Positions 56,171 to 64,000 of a stretch of 64,000 nt of DNA are shown in pieces (within the stretch, counting starts at the first letter, position 1; each line of letters begins with the position of its first letter). The position numbers were made by a program, and so were the translations under genes. A model generated the notes under the pieces. It was given only the letters and a program-made list of their open reading frames with translations. It was not told where the DNA came from and did not search any database. The DNA comes from Duganella sp. BuS-21 (GTDB lineage Bacteria; Pseudomonadota; Gammaproteobacteria; Burkholderiales; Burkholderiaceae_D). The stretch covers positions 372,001-436,000 of the forward strand of contig CP097466.1 of NCBI GenBank assembly GCA_041874725.1. The letters run 5' to 3'.

Positions 56171-56190
56171 GGGGTAAAGAGGGGGAATCG

Positions 56191-57228
56191 ATGACGTTAG
56201 CATCCGTTTTTCCGCATCCCATCATCCAGGGGCCGACGGCCGGTGGATTCAATACGCCTGCCCAGGTGGCGGCGGTTTCCAATGCCGGCGCGCTCGGTTC
56301 GCTCGCCTGTTCGCTGCTCTCGCCGGATGTGATCCGCGCGCAAACGGCCCAGATCCGGGCGCTGACCGACCGGCCTTTTTGCCTGAATTTTTTTGTTCAA
56401 GACACGCCTTCACCATCTGCGGAAGACGTGGAGCAGGCCAAACAATGGTTGAAACCATTCTGGTCCGAACTGGGCTGGGCCGAGTTGCCGACGCCGGCCA
56501 AGTGGTGTGAGGATTTCTCCGCCCAGTTTGAAACGTTGATTGAACTACGCCCTGTTGTGGCGAGTTTTACCTTCGGCATACTCAGCGCGCAGCAAATCCA
56601 GCGCTTGCATGAGGCCGGAATTTTTGTGATCGGCACGATTACCCATGCCGATGAAGCGTTGGCTTGGGAAAGCCGGGGCGTCGATGCGGTGATTGCCTCC
56701 GGCGTGGAGTCGGGCGGCCATCGCGGCACCTTCATTGGTCCGCAGGAAGACGCGACATTGGGCACTTTCGAAATGCTGCCGACCGTTGTTGCGGCCGTCA
56801 ACATTCCTGTGATTGCCGCCGGCGGCATCATGGATGGCGCCGATATCAGGCGGGCGCTCGATGGCGGCGCCCAGGCGGTGCAGATGGGCACGGCTTTTCT
56901 GGTGAACGATGAGGCCACCCTTTCGGTCGGCTACAAGCAGCGATTGCTGAACGCTGGTGATCAGCCGACCCGGCTCACACGGGCTTTTTCCGGCCGCTAT
57001 GCACGCGGCCTCGATAATCGCTTCATGCGGGAAATGGCGTCTATCGAACGCCAAATACCGCCATATCCTGTTCAAAATGCTTTAACTTCGCCTATCCGTG
57101 CAGAAGCGGCCAAGCGTGGCGAGACCGAACTGATGTCGCTCTGGTGCGGCACCGGCGTGGCGCGCGCGCGGCCGATGCCGGCGGCGAAGCTGGTGGAGAC
57201 TTTGCTGGCGGAGATCAGCGCAACGTAA
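56191..57228 (+). CDS. Nitronate monooxygenase (2-nitropropane dioxygenase family)
   Basis: A 345-residue FMN barrel enzyme that oxidises alkyl nitronates. PIIQGPTAGGFNTPAQVAAV with NAGALGSLACSLLSPD at the N-terminus, ASGVESGGHRGTFIGPQED with the catalytic His, and VIAAGGIMDGADIRRALDGG with ALDGGAQAVQMGTAFL, the phosphate-binding loop. ATG 56191 is preceded by AGAGGGGGA; an upstream open frame to 55828 has no homology. The GMC oxidoreductase gene follows after 20 bases. Confidence 0.92.
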   Translation: MTLASVFPHPIIQGPTAGGFNTPAQVAAVSNAGALGSLACSLLSPDVIRAQTAQIRALTDRPFCLNFFVQDTPSPSAEDVEQAKQWLKPFWSELGWAELPTPAKWCEDFSAQFETLIELRPVVASFTFGILSAQQIQRLHEAGIFVIGTITHADEALAWESRGVDAVIASGVESGGHRGTFIGPQEDATLGTFEMLPTVVAAVNIPVIAAGGIMDGADIRRALDGGAQAVQMGTAFLVNDEATLSVGYKQRLLNAGDQPTRLTRAFSGRYARGLDNRFMREMASIERQIPPYPVQNALTSPIRAEAAKRGETELMSLWCGTGVARARPMPAAKLVETLLAEISAT

Positions 57229-57248
57229 GTTTTTGGAGGAGACTGTTT

Positions 57249-58871
57249 TTGGAATCAGCAGGTAGTTATGATTACATCATCATCGGCGCCGGCTCTGCTG
57301 GCTGTGTACTGGCCAACCGGCTCAGCGCCGACCGTGACAAAGAAGTTCTACTCATCGAAGCAGGCGGGCGCGACGATTATGTGTGGATACACATCCCGGT
57401 CGGCTATTTACACTGCATTGACAATCCCCGCACCGATTGGAAGTTCCGCACCGAAGCCGATCCTGGCCTCGGCGGGCGCAGTCTGCTCTACCCGCGCGGC
57501 AAAGTTCTCGGCGGCAGCTCCTCCATCAACGGCATGATCTACATGCGCGGCCAGGCCGGCGATTACGACCGCTGGGCCGATCTCACCGGCGACCATAGCT
57601 GGCGCTGGGAGTCGGTGCTGCCCTTGTTTAAAAAAAGCGAGGATTACCACGGCGGCGCCTCGGAATTCCACGGCGCCGGCGGTATGTGGCGGGTGGAAAA
57701 ACAACGCTTGTCGTGGCAGATCCTGGACGCTTTCCGCGATGCTGCCGAGCAGGTCGGCATCGATAAGGTCGATGATTTCAATCGCGGCGACAACGCCGGC
57801 TCCAGCTATTTCGACGTGAATCAGCGGCGCGGCATCCGCTGGAATACCGCCAAGGCGTTTCTGAAACCGGCTGCGCGGCGGCCCAACCTGACCGTGATGA
57901 CGGGCTGCCACGTGGAACGTTTGCAGATCGAAATGAGCGAGCGCGGACCGCTGTGCAAAGGCGTGATTTTCACCGGCGGCGGCACCGTGTTTTCCGCCAT
58001 CGCCGAGAAAGAAACCCTGTTGGCGGCAGGCGCCGTTGGCAGTCCGCAAATTTTGCTATGCTCCGGCATCGGCGCGGCGGCGCGCTTAGAAGAGCTCGGC
58101 ATCAAGCCGCTGGTCGACCTGCCCGGCGTGGGTGAAAACCTGCAGGATCATTTGCAATTGCGCATGGTCTACAAGGTCGGCAAGAATGCGCGCACCTTGA
58201 ATACGATGGCATCGAACTGGTTCGGCAAGATGAAGATCGGCCTCGAGTATGCGATGTTCCAGAGCGGGCCGATGTCGATGGCGCCGTCGCAACTGGGCGC
58301 CTTCGCGCGCTCCAGCGCCAGCCAGGCGACGCCGAATCTGCAATATCACGTGCAGCCTTTGTCGCTGGAAAAGTTCGGCGAGCCCTTGCACGTTTTTCCT
58401 GCCTTCACGGCCAGCGTCTGCAATCTGCGGCCGACCTCGCGCGGCCATGTGCGCATCGCCAGCGCCGATCCGTATGCGCCGCCCAAAATTTCACCGATGT
58501 ATTTGAGCACGCCGGAAGACCGCAAGGTCGCCGCCGAGGCCTTGACCTTGACGCGCACAATCGTCGCGGCGCCGGCGCTGCAACAGTACGCGCCGGAAGA
58601 GTACAAGCCCGGCGTCCACTACCGCACCGAGGAGGAATTGGCAGACGCGGCGGGCGCCATCGGCACCACGATTTTCCATCCTGTCGGCACCTGCAAGATG
58701 GGCCGGGTGGACGATGCGGCGGCCGTGGTCGACAGCCATTTGCGGGTGAAGGGGGTGGCCGGACTGCGTGTTGTGGACGCATCCGTCATGCCTTTTATCA
58801 CTTCCGGCAACACCAACTCGCCGACCATCATGATCGCGGAAAAAGCAGCACAACTGATCCGCAGTGTGTAG
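57249..58871 (+). CDS. GMC-family FAD oxidoreductase (choline/alcohol dehydrogenase-like)
   Basis: A 540-residue flavoprotein. The Rossmann motif DYIIIGAGSAGCVLANRLSA, the GMC signature PRGKVLGGSSSINGMIYMRG, and GVGENLQDHLQLRM are clear. The catalytic histidine is in TIFHPVGTCKMGRVDDAA, followed by TSGNTNSPTIMIAEKAAQLI. It should oxidise a primary alcohol; the substrate is not predictable. I chose the TTG at 57249, which follows GGAGGAGAC at good spacing; a longer frame overlaps the previous gene. It is followed by an ABC operon after 106 bp. Confidence 0.9.
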   Translation: MESAGSYDYIIIGAGSAGCVLANRLSADRDKEVLLIEAGGRDDYVWIHIPVGYLHCIDNPRTDWKFRTEADPGLGGRSLLYPRGKVLGGSSSINGMIYMRGQAGDYDRWADLTGDHSWRWESVLPLFKKSEDYHGGASEFHGAGGMWRVEKQRLSWQILDAFRDAAEQVGIDKVDDFNRGDNAGSSYFDVNQRRGIRWNTAKAFLKPAARRPNLTVMTGCHVERLQIEMSERGPLCKGVIFTGGGTVFSAIAEKETLLAAGAVGSPQILLCSGIGAAARLEELGIKPLVDLPGVGENLQDHLQLRMVYKVGKNARTLNTMASNWFGKMKIGLEYAMFQSGPMSMAPSQLGAFARSSASQATPNLQYHVQPLSLEKFGEPLHVFPAFTASVCNLRPTSRGHVRIASADPYAPPKISPMYLSTPEDRKVAAEALTLTRTIVAAPALQQYAPEEYKPGVHYRTEEELADAAGAIGTTIFHPVGTCKMGRVDDAAAVVDSHLRVKGVAGLRVVDASVMPFITSGNTNSPTIMIAEKAAQLIRSV

Positions 58872-58977
58872 AGGCAGATCAAAAAGAGACGGTAGTTATA
58901 CTGTATTGTTGCCTAATTTGTTAATGTGTATGATCTAAAAAGCTTTTGTACTTTGGTAAGAATAACAAGGAGACAGG

Positions 58978-59748
58978 ATGTCCGACGTTATCTTGGAAAC
59001 AAAGCATTTGACCAAGGAATTCAAGGGTTTTAGCGCGGTCAATGACGTAAATCTTAGAGTGCAGCGCGGCCACATCCACGCGCTGATCGGTCCCAACGGG
59101 GCCGGAAAAACCACATGCTTCAATTTGCTGACCAAGTTCCTGGTGCCGACCTCGGGCCAGATCCTGTTCAATGGCAAAGACATCACCTCCGCCAAGCCGG
59201 CGCAGATCGCCCGCATGGGCGTGATCCGCTCGTTCCAGATTTCCGCCGTGTTTCCCCACCTGACCGTGCTGCAGAATGTCCGCATCGGCTTGCAGCGCCA
59301 GCTCGGCAGCAGTTTTAACTTCTGGCAGAGCGAGCGCGCGCTCGACAAGCTGAACGACCGCGCCATGCAACTGCTGGCCGAGGTGGATCTGACCGAGTTT
59401 GCCGACACCGTCACGGTCGACATGCCTTACGGCCGCAAGCGCGCGCTGGAAATCGCCACCACCCTGGCGATGGAGCCGGAGCTGATGCTGCTCGATGAGC
59501 CAACGCAGGGCATGGGCCACGAGGACGTCCACCGCGTGACTGAATTGATCAAGAAAGTCTCGGCCGGCCGCACGATCCTGATGGTCGAACACAATATGAA
59601 AGTGGTATCCGGCATCTGCGACAAAATCTCGGTCTTGCAGCGCGGCGCCATGCTGGCCGAAGGCACGTATGCGCAGGTCTCGACCAACCCGCAGGTGATG
59701 GAAGCCTATATGGGCACCGAAGCCGCCGTGCTGGAAGGAGCGCACTGA
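58978..59748 (+). CDS. livG: ABC transporter ATP-binding protein, LivG family (second operon)
   Basis: A 256-residue ATPase with Walker A GPNGAGKTTCF, signature MPYGRKRALEIATTLA (relaxed, as usual in LivG), Walker B LMLLDEPTQGMG and switch ILMVEHNMKVV. Start behind AACAAGGAGACAGG. First gene of the operon livG-livF-binding protein-livH-livM; its stop shares a base with the livF start. Confidence 0.92.
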   Translation: MSDVILETKHLTKEFKGFSAVNDVNLRVQRGHIHALIGPNGAGKTTCFNLLTKFLVPTSGQILFNGKDITSAKPAQIARMGVIRSFQISAVFPHLTVLQNVRIGLQRQLGSSFNFWQSERALDKLNDRAMQLLAEVDLTEFADTVTVDMPYGRKRALEIATTLAMEPELMLLDEPTQGMGHEDVHRVTELIKKVSAGRTILMVEHNMKVVSGICDKISVLQRGAMLAEGTYAQVSTNPQVMEAYMGTEAAVLEGAH

Positions 59749-60455
59749 TGACGGCCGCACTGGAAATCTCCAAGCTGCAAGCGTGGTATGGCGAGTCGCA
59801 CATTTTGCACAACGTCAACATGACGGTGCAGCCGGGCGAGGTGGTGACGCTGCTGGGGCGCAACGGCGCCGGCCGCACCACCACGCTGCGCGCCATCATG
59901 GGCCTGACCGGCGCGCGCAAGGGCTCGATCAAGGTCAACGGCGCTGAAGCGATCGGCTTGCCGACGCATAAAATCGCCCACCTCGGCATCGGTTACTGCC
60001 CGGAGGAGCGCGGCATTTTTTCCTCGCTGTCGACCGAGGAAAACCTGATGCTGCCGCCGCACCTGAACGGCGCGGACAAGGGCATGTCGGTGGCGGAAAT
60101 CTACGCCATGTTTCCCAATCTGGAAGAACGCAAACACAGCCAGGGCACCCGCCTGTCGGGCGGCGAGCAGCAGATGCTGGCGGTGGCGCGCATCCTGCGC
60201 ACCGGCGCGCGCCTGCTGCTGCTCGACGAAATTTCCGAAGGCCTGGCGCCGGTGATCGTGCAGGGCCTGGCGCGCATGATCACCACCTTGAAGTCCAAGG
60301 GCTACACCATCGTCATGGTGGAACAGAATTTCCGGTTTGCCGCACCGCTGGCCGACCGGTTTTATGTGATGGAACACGGTCAGATCGTGGAGACCTTTGT
60401 TGCATCTGAGTTGAGCGCCAAGATGCCGGTGTTGACCGAGCTTCTGGGTGTTTGA
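59748..60455 (+). CDS. livF: ABC transporter ATP-binding protein, LivF family, with Arg in Walker A (second operon)
   Basis: A 235-residue ATPase. Signature LSGGEQQMLAVARIL, Walker B LLLLDEISEGLAP (Asp-Glu intact) and switch IVMVEQNFRFAA are normal, but Walker A reads GRNGAGRTTTL, with arginine where nearly all P-loops have lysine (codon CGC at 59874-59876). The paired LivG and the LivF of the first operon have lysine. I recall GAGRT in some betaproteobacterial LivF proteins, but I cannot check. The heterodimer may have one impaired ATP site. Confidence 0.92.
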   Translation: MTAALEISKLQAWYGESHILHNVNMTVQPGEVVTLLGRNGAGRTTTLRAIMGLTGARKGSIKVNGAEAIGLPTHKIAHLGIGYCPEERGIFSSLSTEENLMLPPHLNGADKGMSVAEIYAMFPNLEERKHSQGTRLSGGEQQMLAVARILRTGARLLLLDEISEGLAPVIVQGLARMITTLKSKGYTIVMVEQNFRFAAPLADRFYVMEHGQIVETFVASELSAKMPVLTELLGV

Positions 60456-60483
60456 GAACGATAACCTTGGTAGGAGACGAGTA

Positions 60484-61683
60484 ATGAAAATCAAAACCAT
60501 CACCCTTGCAGCATTGGCCATGTGTGCATCGTTTGCCGCGCAGGCGCAGATTTCCAACGACACGATCAAGATCGGTTTCATCACCGACATGTCCGGCTTG
60601 TACACCGACATCGATGGCGCCGGCGGCGCCGAAGCCATCAAGATGGCGATCGCCGACGCCGGCGGCAACATCAACGGCAAGAAGATCGAGTTTATTTCCG
60701 CCGACCACCAGAACAAGGCCGACATCGCCGCCTCCAAGGCACGTGAATGGTTCGACCAGCAGGGCGTCGACCTGCTGATCGGCGGTACCAACTCCGGCGC
60801 CAACCTGGCCATGGCCAAGATCGCGGCGGAAAAGAAAAAAGTCTTCATCTCGATCGGCGCCGGCTCGGCCCGCCTGACCAACGAGGAATGCACACCCTAC
60901 ACCGTGCATTACGCCTACGACACCATCGCGCTGGCGCGCGGCACCGGCGGCGCCATCGTCAGGCAGGGCGGCAAGAATTGGTACTTCATGACCGCCGACT
61001 ATGCCTTCGGCCAGTCGCTGGAGAAGGACACGGCGGAGGTGGTCAAGACGGGCGGCGGCAAGGTGCTGGGTGCGGTCAAGCATCCGCTGTCGGCGTCGGA
61101 CTTCTCGTCCTTCCTGTTGCAGGCGCAATCGTCGGGTGCGCAGATCCTGGGCCTGGCCAATGCCGGCGGCGATGCGATCAACTCGATCAAGGCCGCCAAC
61201 GAGTTTGGTGTCACCAAGAAGATGAAGCTGGCCGGCCTGCTGATTTTCATCAACGACGTCCATTCGCTGGGCCTGAACCTGACGCAGGGCATGTACCTGA
61301 CCGACGGCTGGTACTGGGACGCCAATCCTGAAACCCGCGCCTGGTCGAAGCGCTACTTCGAGAAAATGAAGAAGGAACCGTCGATGCTGCAGGCGGCCGA
61401 CTTTTCCGCCGCCGGCAACTACCTGAAAGCGGTGAAGGCGATCGGCACCGACGACGCCGACAAGGTGATGGCCTACTTCAAGGCAAACAAGATCAACGAT
61501 ATGTTCGCCAAGAACGGCACGGTGCGTCCGGACGGCCGCATGGTGCACGACATGTATCTGATGGAAGTGAAGAAGCCTGCGGAATCGAAGTATCCGTGGG
61601 ACTACTACAAGGTCGTGGCCACCATCCCGGGCGACCAGGCTTACGCCACCAAGGCGGAAACCAAGTGCAGCCTGTGGAAATAA
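60484..61683 (+). CDS. Periplasmic substrate-binding protein of the second branched-chain-type ABC importer
   Basis: A 399-residue protein with a signal peptide (MKIKTITLAALAMCASFAAQ, then AQ) and a type I binding fold: ISNDTIKIGFITDMSGLYTD, LLIGGTNSGANLAMAKIAAE and WYFMTADYAFGQSLEKDTAE. The ABC substrate class is unclear. It follows GMC oxidoreductase and nitronate monooxygenase genes and precedes a polyhydroxybutyrate-related hydrolase, so a small organic or hydroxy acid is possible. A terminator separates it from the permease genes. Confidence 0.9.
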   Translation: MKIKTITLAALAMCASFAAQAQISNDTIKIGFITDMSGLYTDIDGAGGAEAIKMAIADAGGNINGKKIEFISADHQNKADIAASKAREWFDQQGVDLLIGGTNSGANLAMAKIAAEKKKVFISIGAGSARLTNEECTPYTVHYAYDTIALARGTGGAIVRQGGKNWYFMTADYAFGQSLEKDTAEVVKTGGGKVLGAVKHPLSASDFSSFLLQAQSSGAQILGLANAGGDAINSIKAANEFGVTKKMKLAGLLIFINDVHSLGLNLTQGMYLTDGWYWDANPETRAWSKRYFEKMKKEPSMLQAADFSAAGNYLKAVKAIGTDDADKVMAYFKANKINDMFAKNGTVRPDGRMVHDMYLMEVKKPAESKYPWDYYKVVATIPGDQAYATKAETKCSLWK

Positions 61684-61702
61684 GCTGAGTTGTACACAGG
61701 AC

Positions 61703-61729
61703 GGGCGCCGGCTCACGGCGCCCGCCTTT
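61703..61729 (+). terminator. Hairpin with short T-run after the binding-protein gene
   Basis: GGGCGCCG, a GCTCA loop and CGGCGCCC form an 8-bp GC-only stem, followed by GCCTTTCCC. The weak T-run suggests partial termination, which would raise binding-protein transcripts above those of the permease genes that follow. Confidence 0.65.
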
Positions 61730-61756
61730 CCCTTGATACTCTGATTGTGGATTCCC

Positions 61757-62641
61757 ATGGAAATCTTCGGCTATCCCTTGCCCTTCGTTCTGAGCCAGCT
61801 GCTGCTGGGCCTCGTCAACGGCTCGTTCTACGCGATGCTGTCGCTCGGCCTGGCGGTCATCTTCGGCTTGCTCAATGTGATTAACTTCTCCCATGGCGCG
61901 CTGTACATGATGGGCGCGTTCCTGGCGTGGATGGGCATCGAATATCTCGGCCTCAATTACTGGGCGGTGCTGATCCTGGCGCCGCTGGTGGTGGGCGCCT
62001 TCGGCATCCTCATCGAGAGGACCATGCTGCGCCACCTGTACAAGCTGGACCATCTATACGGCCTGCTGCTGACCTTCGGCATCACCTTGCTGGTGGAGGG
62101 CGTGTTCCGCTCCTTCTACGGCGTCTCCGGCCAGCCGTTCCAGGTGCCCGAAGCGCTGGCCGGCGCGACCGACCTCGGCTTCATGGTGATGCCGAACTAC
62201 CGCGGCTGGGTGGTGCTGGCCTCGCTGGTGGTGTGCCTGTCGACCTGGTACGTGATCGAGAAGACCAAACTCGGGGCCTATTTGCGCGCCGGCACCGAGA
62301 ATCCCAAGCTGGTGGAAGCCTTCGGCATCAACGTGCCGCTGATGGTGACGCTGACCTATGGCTTCGGCGTCGCTTTGGCGGGCTTTGCAGGGGTGCTGGC
62401 GGCCCCGATCATCCAGGTGCAGCCCCTCATGGGCCAGAACCTGATTATCGTCGTGTTCGCCGTTGTAGTGATCGGTGGCATGGGGTCGATCATGGGGTCG
62501 ATCCTCACCGGCCTGGGGCTGGGCGTGATCGAAGGCCTGACCAAGGTGTTCTACCCGGAATTTTCGTCCACCGTGGTGTTCCTGGTGATGGTGGTGGTCT
62601 TGCTGCTGCGCCCGGCCGGCCTGTTTGGTAAGGAAAAATAA
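61757..62641 (+). CDS. livH: Branched-chain-type ABC permease, LivH family (second operon)
   Basis: A 294-residue permease: LLLGLVNGSFYAMLSLGLAV, INFSHGALYMMGAFLAW, and the coupling-loop signature VVVIGGMGSIMGSILTGLG. ATG 61757 is the best start; a GTG at 61745 in the same frame is possible. The stop shares a base with the livM start. Confidence 0.9.
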   Translation: MEIFGYPLPFVLSQLLLGLVNGSFYAMLSLGLAVIFGLLNVINFSHGALYMMGAFLAWMGIEYLGLNYWAVLILAPLVVGAFGILIERTMLRHLYKLDHLYGLLLTFGITLLVEGVFRSFYGVSGQPFQVPEALAGATDLGFMVMPNYRGWVVLASLVVCLSTWYVIEKTKLGAYLRAGTENPKLVEAFGINVPLMVTLTYGFGVALAGFAGVLAAPIIQVQPLMGQNLIIVVFAVVVIGGMGSIMGSILTGLGLGVIEGLTKVFYPEFSSTVVFLVMVVVLLLRPAGLFGKEK

Positions 62642-63621
62642 TGAACAAGAATATCGGCTACCTCATCGCCCTCGCCATCGCGCTGGCCGCGCCCTTCGTC
62701 GGCTATCCGGTGTTCCTGTCCAAGCTGCTGTGCTTCGCGCTGTTCGCCTGCGCCTTCAATTTGCTGATCGGCTTTACCGGTTTGCTGTCGTTCGGCCACG
62801 CGGCGTTCTTCGGCATGTCCGGCTACGTGGCCGGCAACGCGCTGAAACACTGGGGCTGGCCGACCGAGTTGGGCCTGCTGGCCGGGGTCGCGGCCGGCGC
62901 CGTGATCGGGCTGGTGATGGGCGCGCTGGCGATCCGCCGCCAGGGCATCTACTTCTCCATGATTACGCTGGCGCTGGCGCAGATGGTGTACTTCGGCGCG
63001 CTGCGGGCAGGGGACTTTACCGGCGGCGAGGATGGCTTGCAGGGTGTTCCACGTGGGAAGTTTCTGGGCCTGATCGATCTGGCCAACGACACCACCTTGT
63101 ACTTCGTGCTGCTGGGTATCTGTGTGCTGGCCTTCGCGCTGATCGTGCGCATCGTGCATTCGCCGTTCGGCCAGGTGCTGAAGGCGATCAAGGAAAACGA
63201 GCCGCGCGCCATCTCGCTCGGCTACGACGTCGACCGCTACAAGCTGCTGGCCTTTGTGCTGTCCGCTTCGCTGGCGGCGCTGGCCGGCGCCAGCAAGACG
63301 TTGGTGCTGGGTTTCGAAACCTTGACCGATGTCCATTGGACGATGTCCGGTTTGGTTATCCTGATGACGCTGGTCGGCGGCATGGGTACGCTGGCCGGTC
63401 CGATGCTCGGTGCGATCATTATTATCGCGCTGGAAAACAAACTCGGCGACTGGGGCACGCTGCTGGCCGAGGTCACCGGCATCGGCTGGTTTAACACCAT
63501 AGGCGAAGCGGTCAACATGGTTGTCGGCCTGATCTTCATTATTTGTGTGCTGTTGTTCCGGCGCGGGATCATCGGCGAGGCGATCGCCTGGTTCGGCCAC
63601 AACGGCAAGAAATCCGCGTGA
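62641..63621 (+). CDS. livM: Branched-chain-type ABC permease, LivM family (second operon)
   Basis: A 326-residue permease with LLIGFTGLLSFGHAAFFGMS, AIKENEPRAISLGYDVDRYK and LMTLVGGMGTLAGPMLGAII. Seven or more hydrophobic spans. It ends seven bases before the start of the hydrolase gene, which may be in the same operon. Confidence 0.9.
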   Translation: MNKNIGYLIALAIALAAPFVGYPVFLSKLLCFALFACAFNLLIGFTGLLSFGHAAFFGMSGYVAGNALKHWGWPTELGLLAGVAAGAVIGLVMGALAIRRQGIYFSMITLALAQMVYFGALRAGDFTGGEDGLQGVPRGKFLGLIDLANDTTLYFVLLGICVLAFALIVRIVHSPFGQVLKAIKENEPRAISLGYDVDRYKLLAFVLSASLAALAGASKTLVLGFETLTDVHWTMSGLVILMTLVGGMGTLAGPMLGAIIIIALENKLGDWGTLLAEVTGIGWFNTIGEAVNMVVGLIFIICVLLFRRGIIGEAIAWFGHNGKKSA

Positions 63622-63628
63622 GGACACT

Positions 63629-64000
63629 ATGCAAATCAAAACTTTGGTGCTGGCTTTGGCCAGCCTCTCAGCCACCGCCTGCGGCTCGAACGAACATGAG
63701 GAGCCGGAAGACCTGAACCTCAAGCCGGGCTATCTCGGCGACATCAGCAGCAAAACCTACGACGGCGTCAGCGACGACCTGCTGACCGCCGGCCTGGGCA
63801 AGACCGGACTGGCGGCCGCTGCTCCGGCCTATGCCGACCCGGCCAATCCCACCGCCGCCGAACTGCGGCGCAACGCCCTCCACGGCAACTACCGCGCAGT
63901 GCTCGACATCGCCGCCAACAGCGGCTACGGCACGCTGTACGGGCCCAACGTCGACGCCCGGGGCGTGGCAGGGGCGGGCGAGGGCAAGATCGCCGGCACC
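63629..64000 (+). CDS. 3-Hydroxybutyrate oligomer hydrolase, N-terminal part (runs off the window)
   Basis: The first 124 residues of a D-3-hydroxybutyrate oligomer hydrolase, which releases monomers from short polyhydroxybutyrate chains. A lipoprotein-like signal (LALASLSATAC) is followed by GDISSKTYDGVSDDLLTAGL, DPANPTAAELRRNALHGNYR and NSGYGTLYGPNVDARGVAGA, which match the family N-terminus. The catalytic serine lies beyond the window. The start ATG is seven bases after livM, so it may be co-transcribed. Confidence 0.85.
   Translation, partial: MQIKTLVLALASLSATACGSNEHEEPEDLNLKPGYLGDISSKTYDGVSDDLLTAGLGKTGLAAAAPAYADPANPTAAELRRNALHGNYRAVLDIAANSGYGTLYGPNVDARGVAGAGEGKIAGT

Noticed and set aside
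55828..56190. Long upstream extension of the nitronate monooxygenase reading frame
   Set aside because: It crosses the DnaA-box repeat region and encodes no recognisable protein; ATG 56191 has a good ribosome-binding site and matches the family start.

Overview
The window looks like a chromosomal segment of a GC-rich betaproteobacterium, most likely in the Oxalobacteraceae (Massilia/Duganella/Janthinobacterium type). This rests on gene content and protein style: Burkholderiales-type porin, branched-chain ABC operons, a PutA without a DNA-binding domain next to an Lrp-type regulator, a 3-hydroxybutyrate oligomer hydrolase. I could run no database search, so this is a judgement from reading. 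I saw no rRNA, tRNA or CRISPR array.

Region 1 (1-1792): a gene tail, a small NTF2-like protein and an Xre/RES toxin-antitoxin pair. Region 2 (about 1793-36890) reads as a decayed Tn7-like genomic island inserted downstream of glmS, the classical attTn7 position. Its outer end carries tnsA, split by a complete IS21-family element (2121-4750, 5-bp target duplication), followed by a tnsB start cut off by an internally deleted IS21 relic. A 25-bp motif next to tnsA (1810-1834) recurs inverted at 36850-36874, about 30 bp beyond the glmS stop codon, with 23 of 25 bases identical. A different transposon-like end (three 20-bp repeats, 36512-36573) lies just inside it, suggesting tandem Tn7-like insertions.

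The cargo is mostly aromatic catabolism. Part A (6176-18399): a LysR regulator diverges from an operon for 3-hydroxybenzoate 6-hydroxylase, a maleylpyruvate-hydrolase-like protein, gentisate 1,2-dioxygenase and a LeuCD-type maleate hydratase. This is the direct-hydrolysis branch of the gentisate pathway. A broken porin gene and a five-gene branched-chain-type ABC importer follow. Scar tissue (18476-19269) holds an IS6-family pseudogene and the 3' end of a second maleate-hydratase small subunit gene. Part B (19292-35276): TetR and AraC regulators, a chemoreceptor, an outer-membrane channel, and a divergent cluster with an MhpA-like flavin hydroxylase, an extradiol dioxygenase, an FAH-family hydrolase, an IclR regulator, an FUSC exporter and two modules that each pair an MpaB/Lcp-type (DUF2236) oxygenase-like protein with an aldehyde dehydrogenase. 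I infer side-chain cleavage to an aldehyde, oxidation to the acid, ring hydroxylation and meta-cleavage. 35277-36902 is a graveyard of fragments and transposon ends.

Region 3 (36903-64000) is ordinary chromosome: glmS, an AsnC regulator, glmU, a lipoprotein, rsmD, coaD, a ferredoxin, a chalcone-isomerase-like protein, a LysR regulator, a chemoreceptor, a proline regulator with putA, mtnN, a cyclic-di-GMP protein, a nitronate monooxygenase, a GMC oxidoreductase, a second branched-chain-type ABC operon and the start of a 3-hydroxybutyrate oligomer hydrolase gene. Its unusual parts are non-coding: a dense array of DnaA-box-like 9-mers between asnC and glmU, two related DnaA-box-bearing intergenic regions on both sides of the cyclic-di-GMP gene, and a MITE-like element with a 12-bp flanking direct repeat after rsmD.
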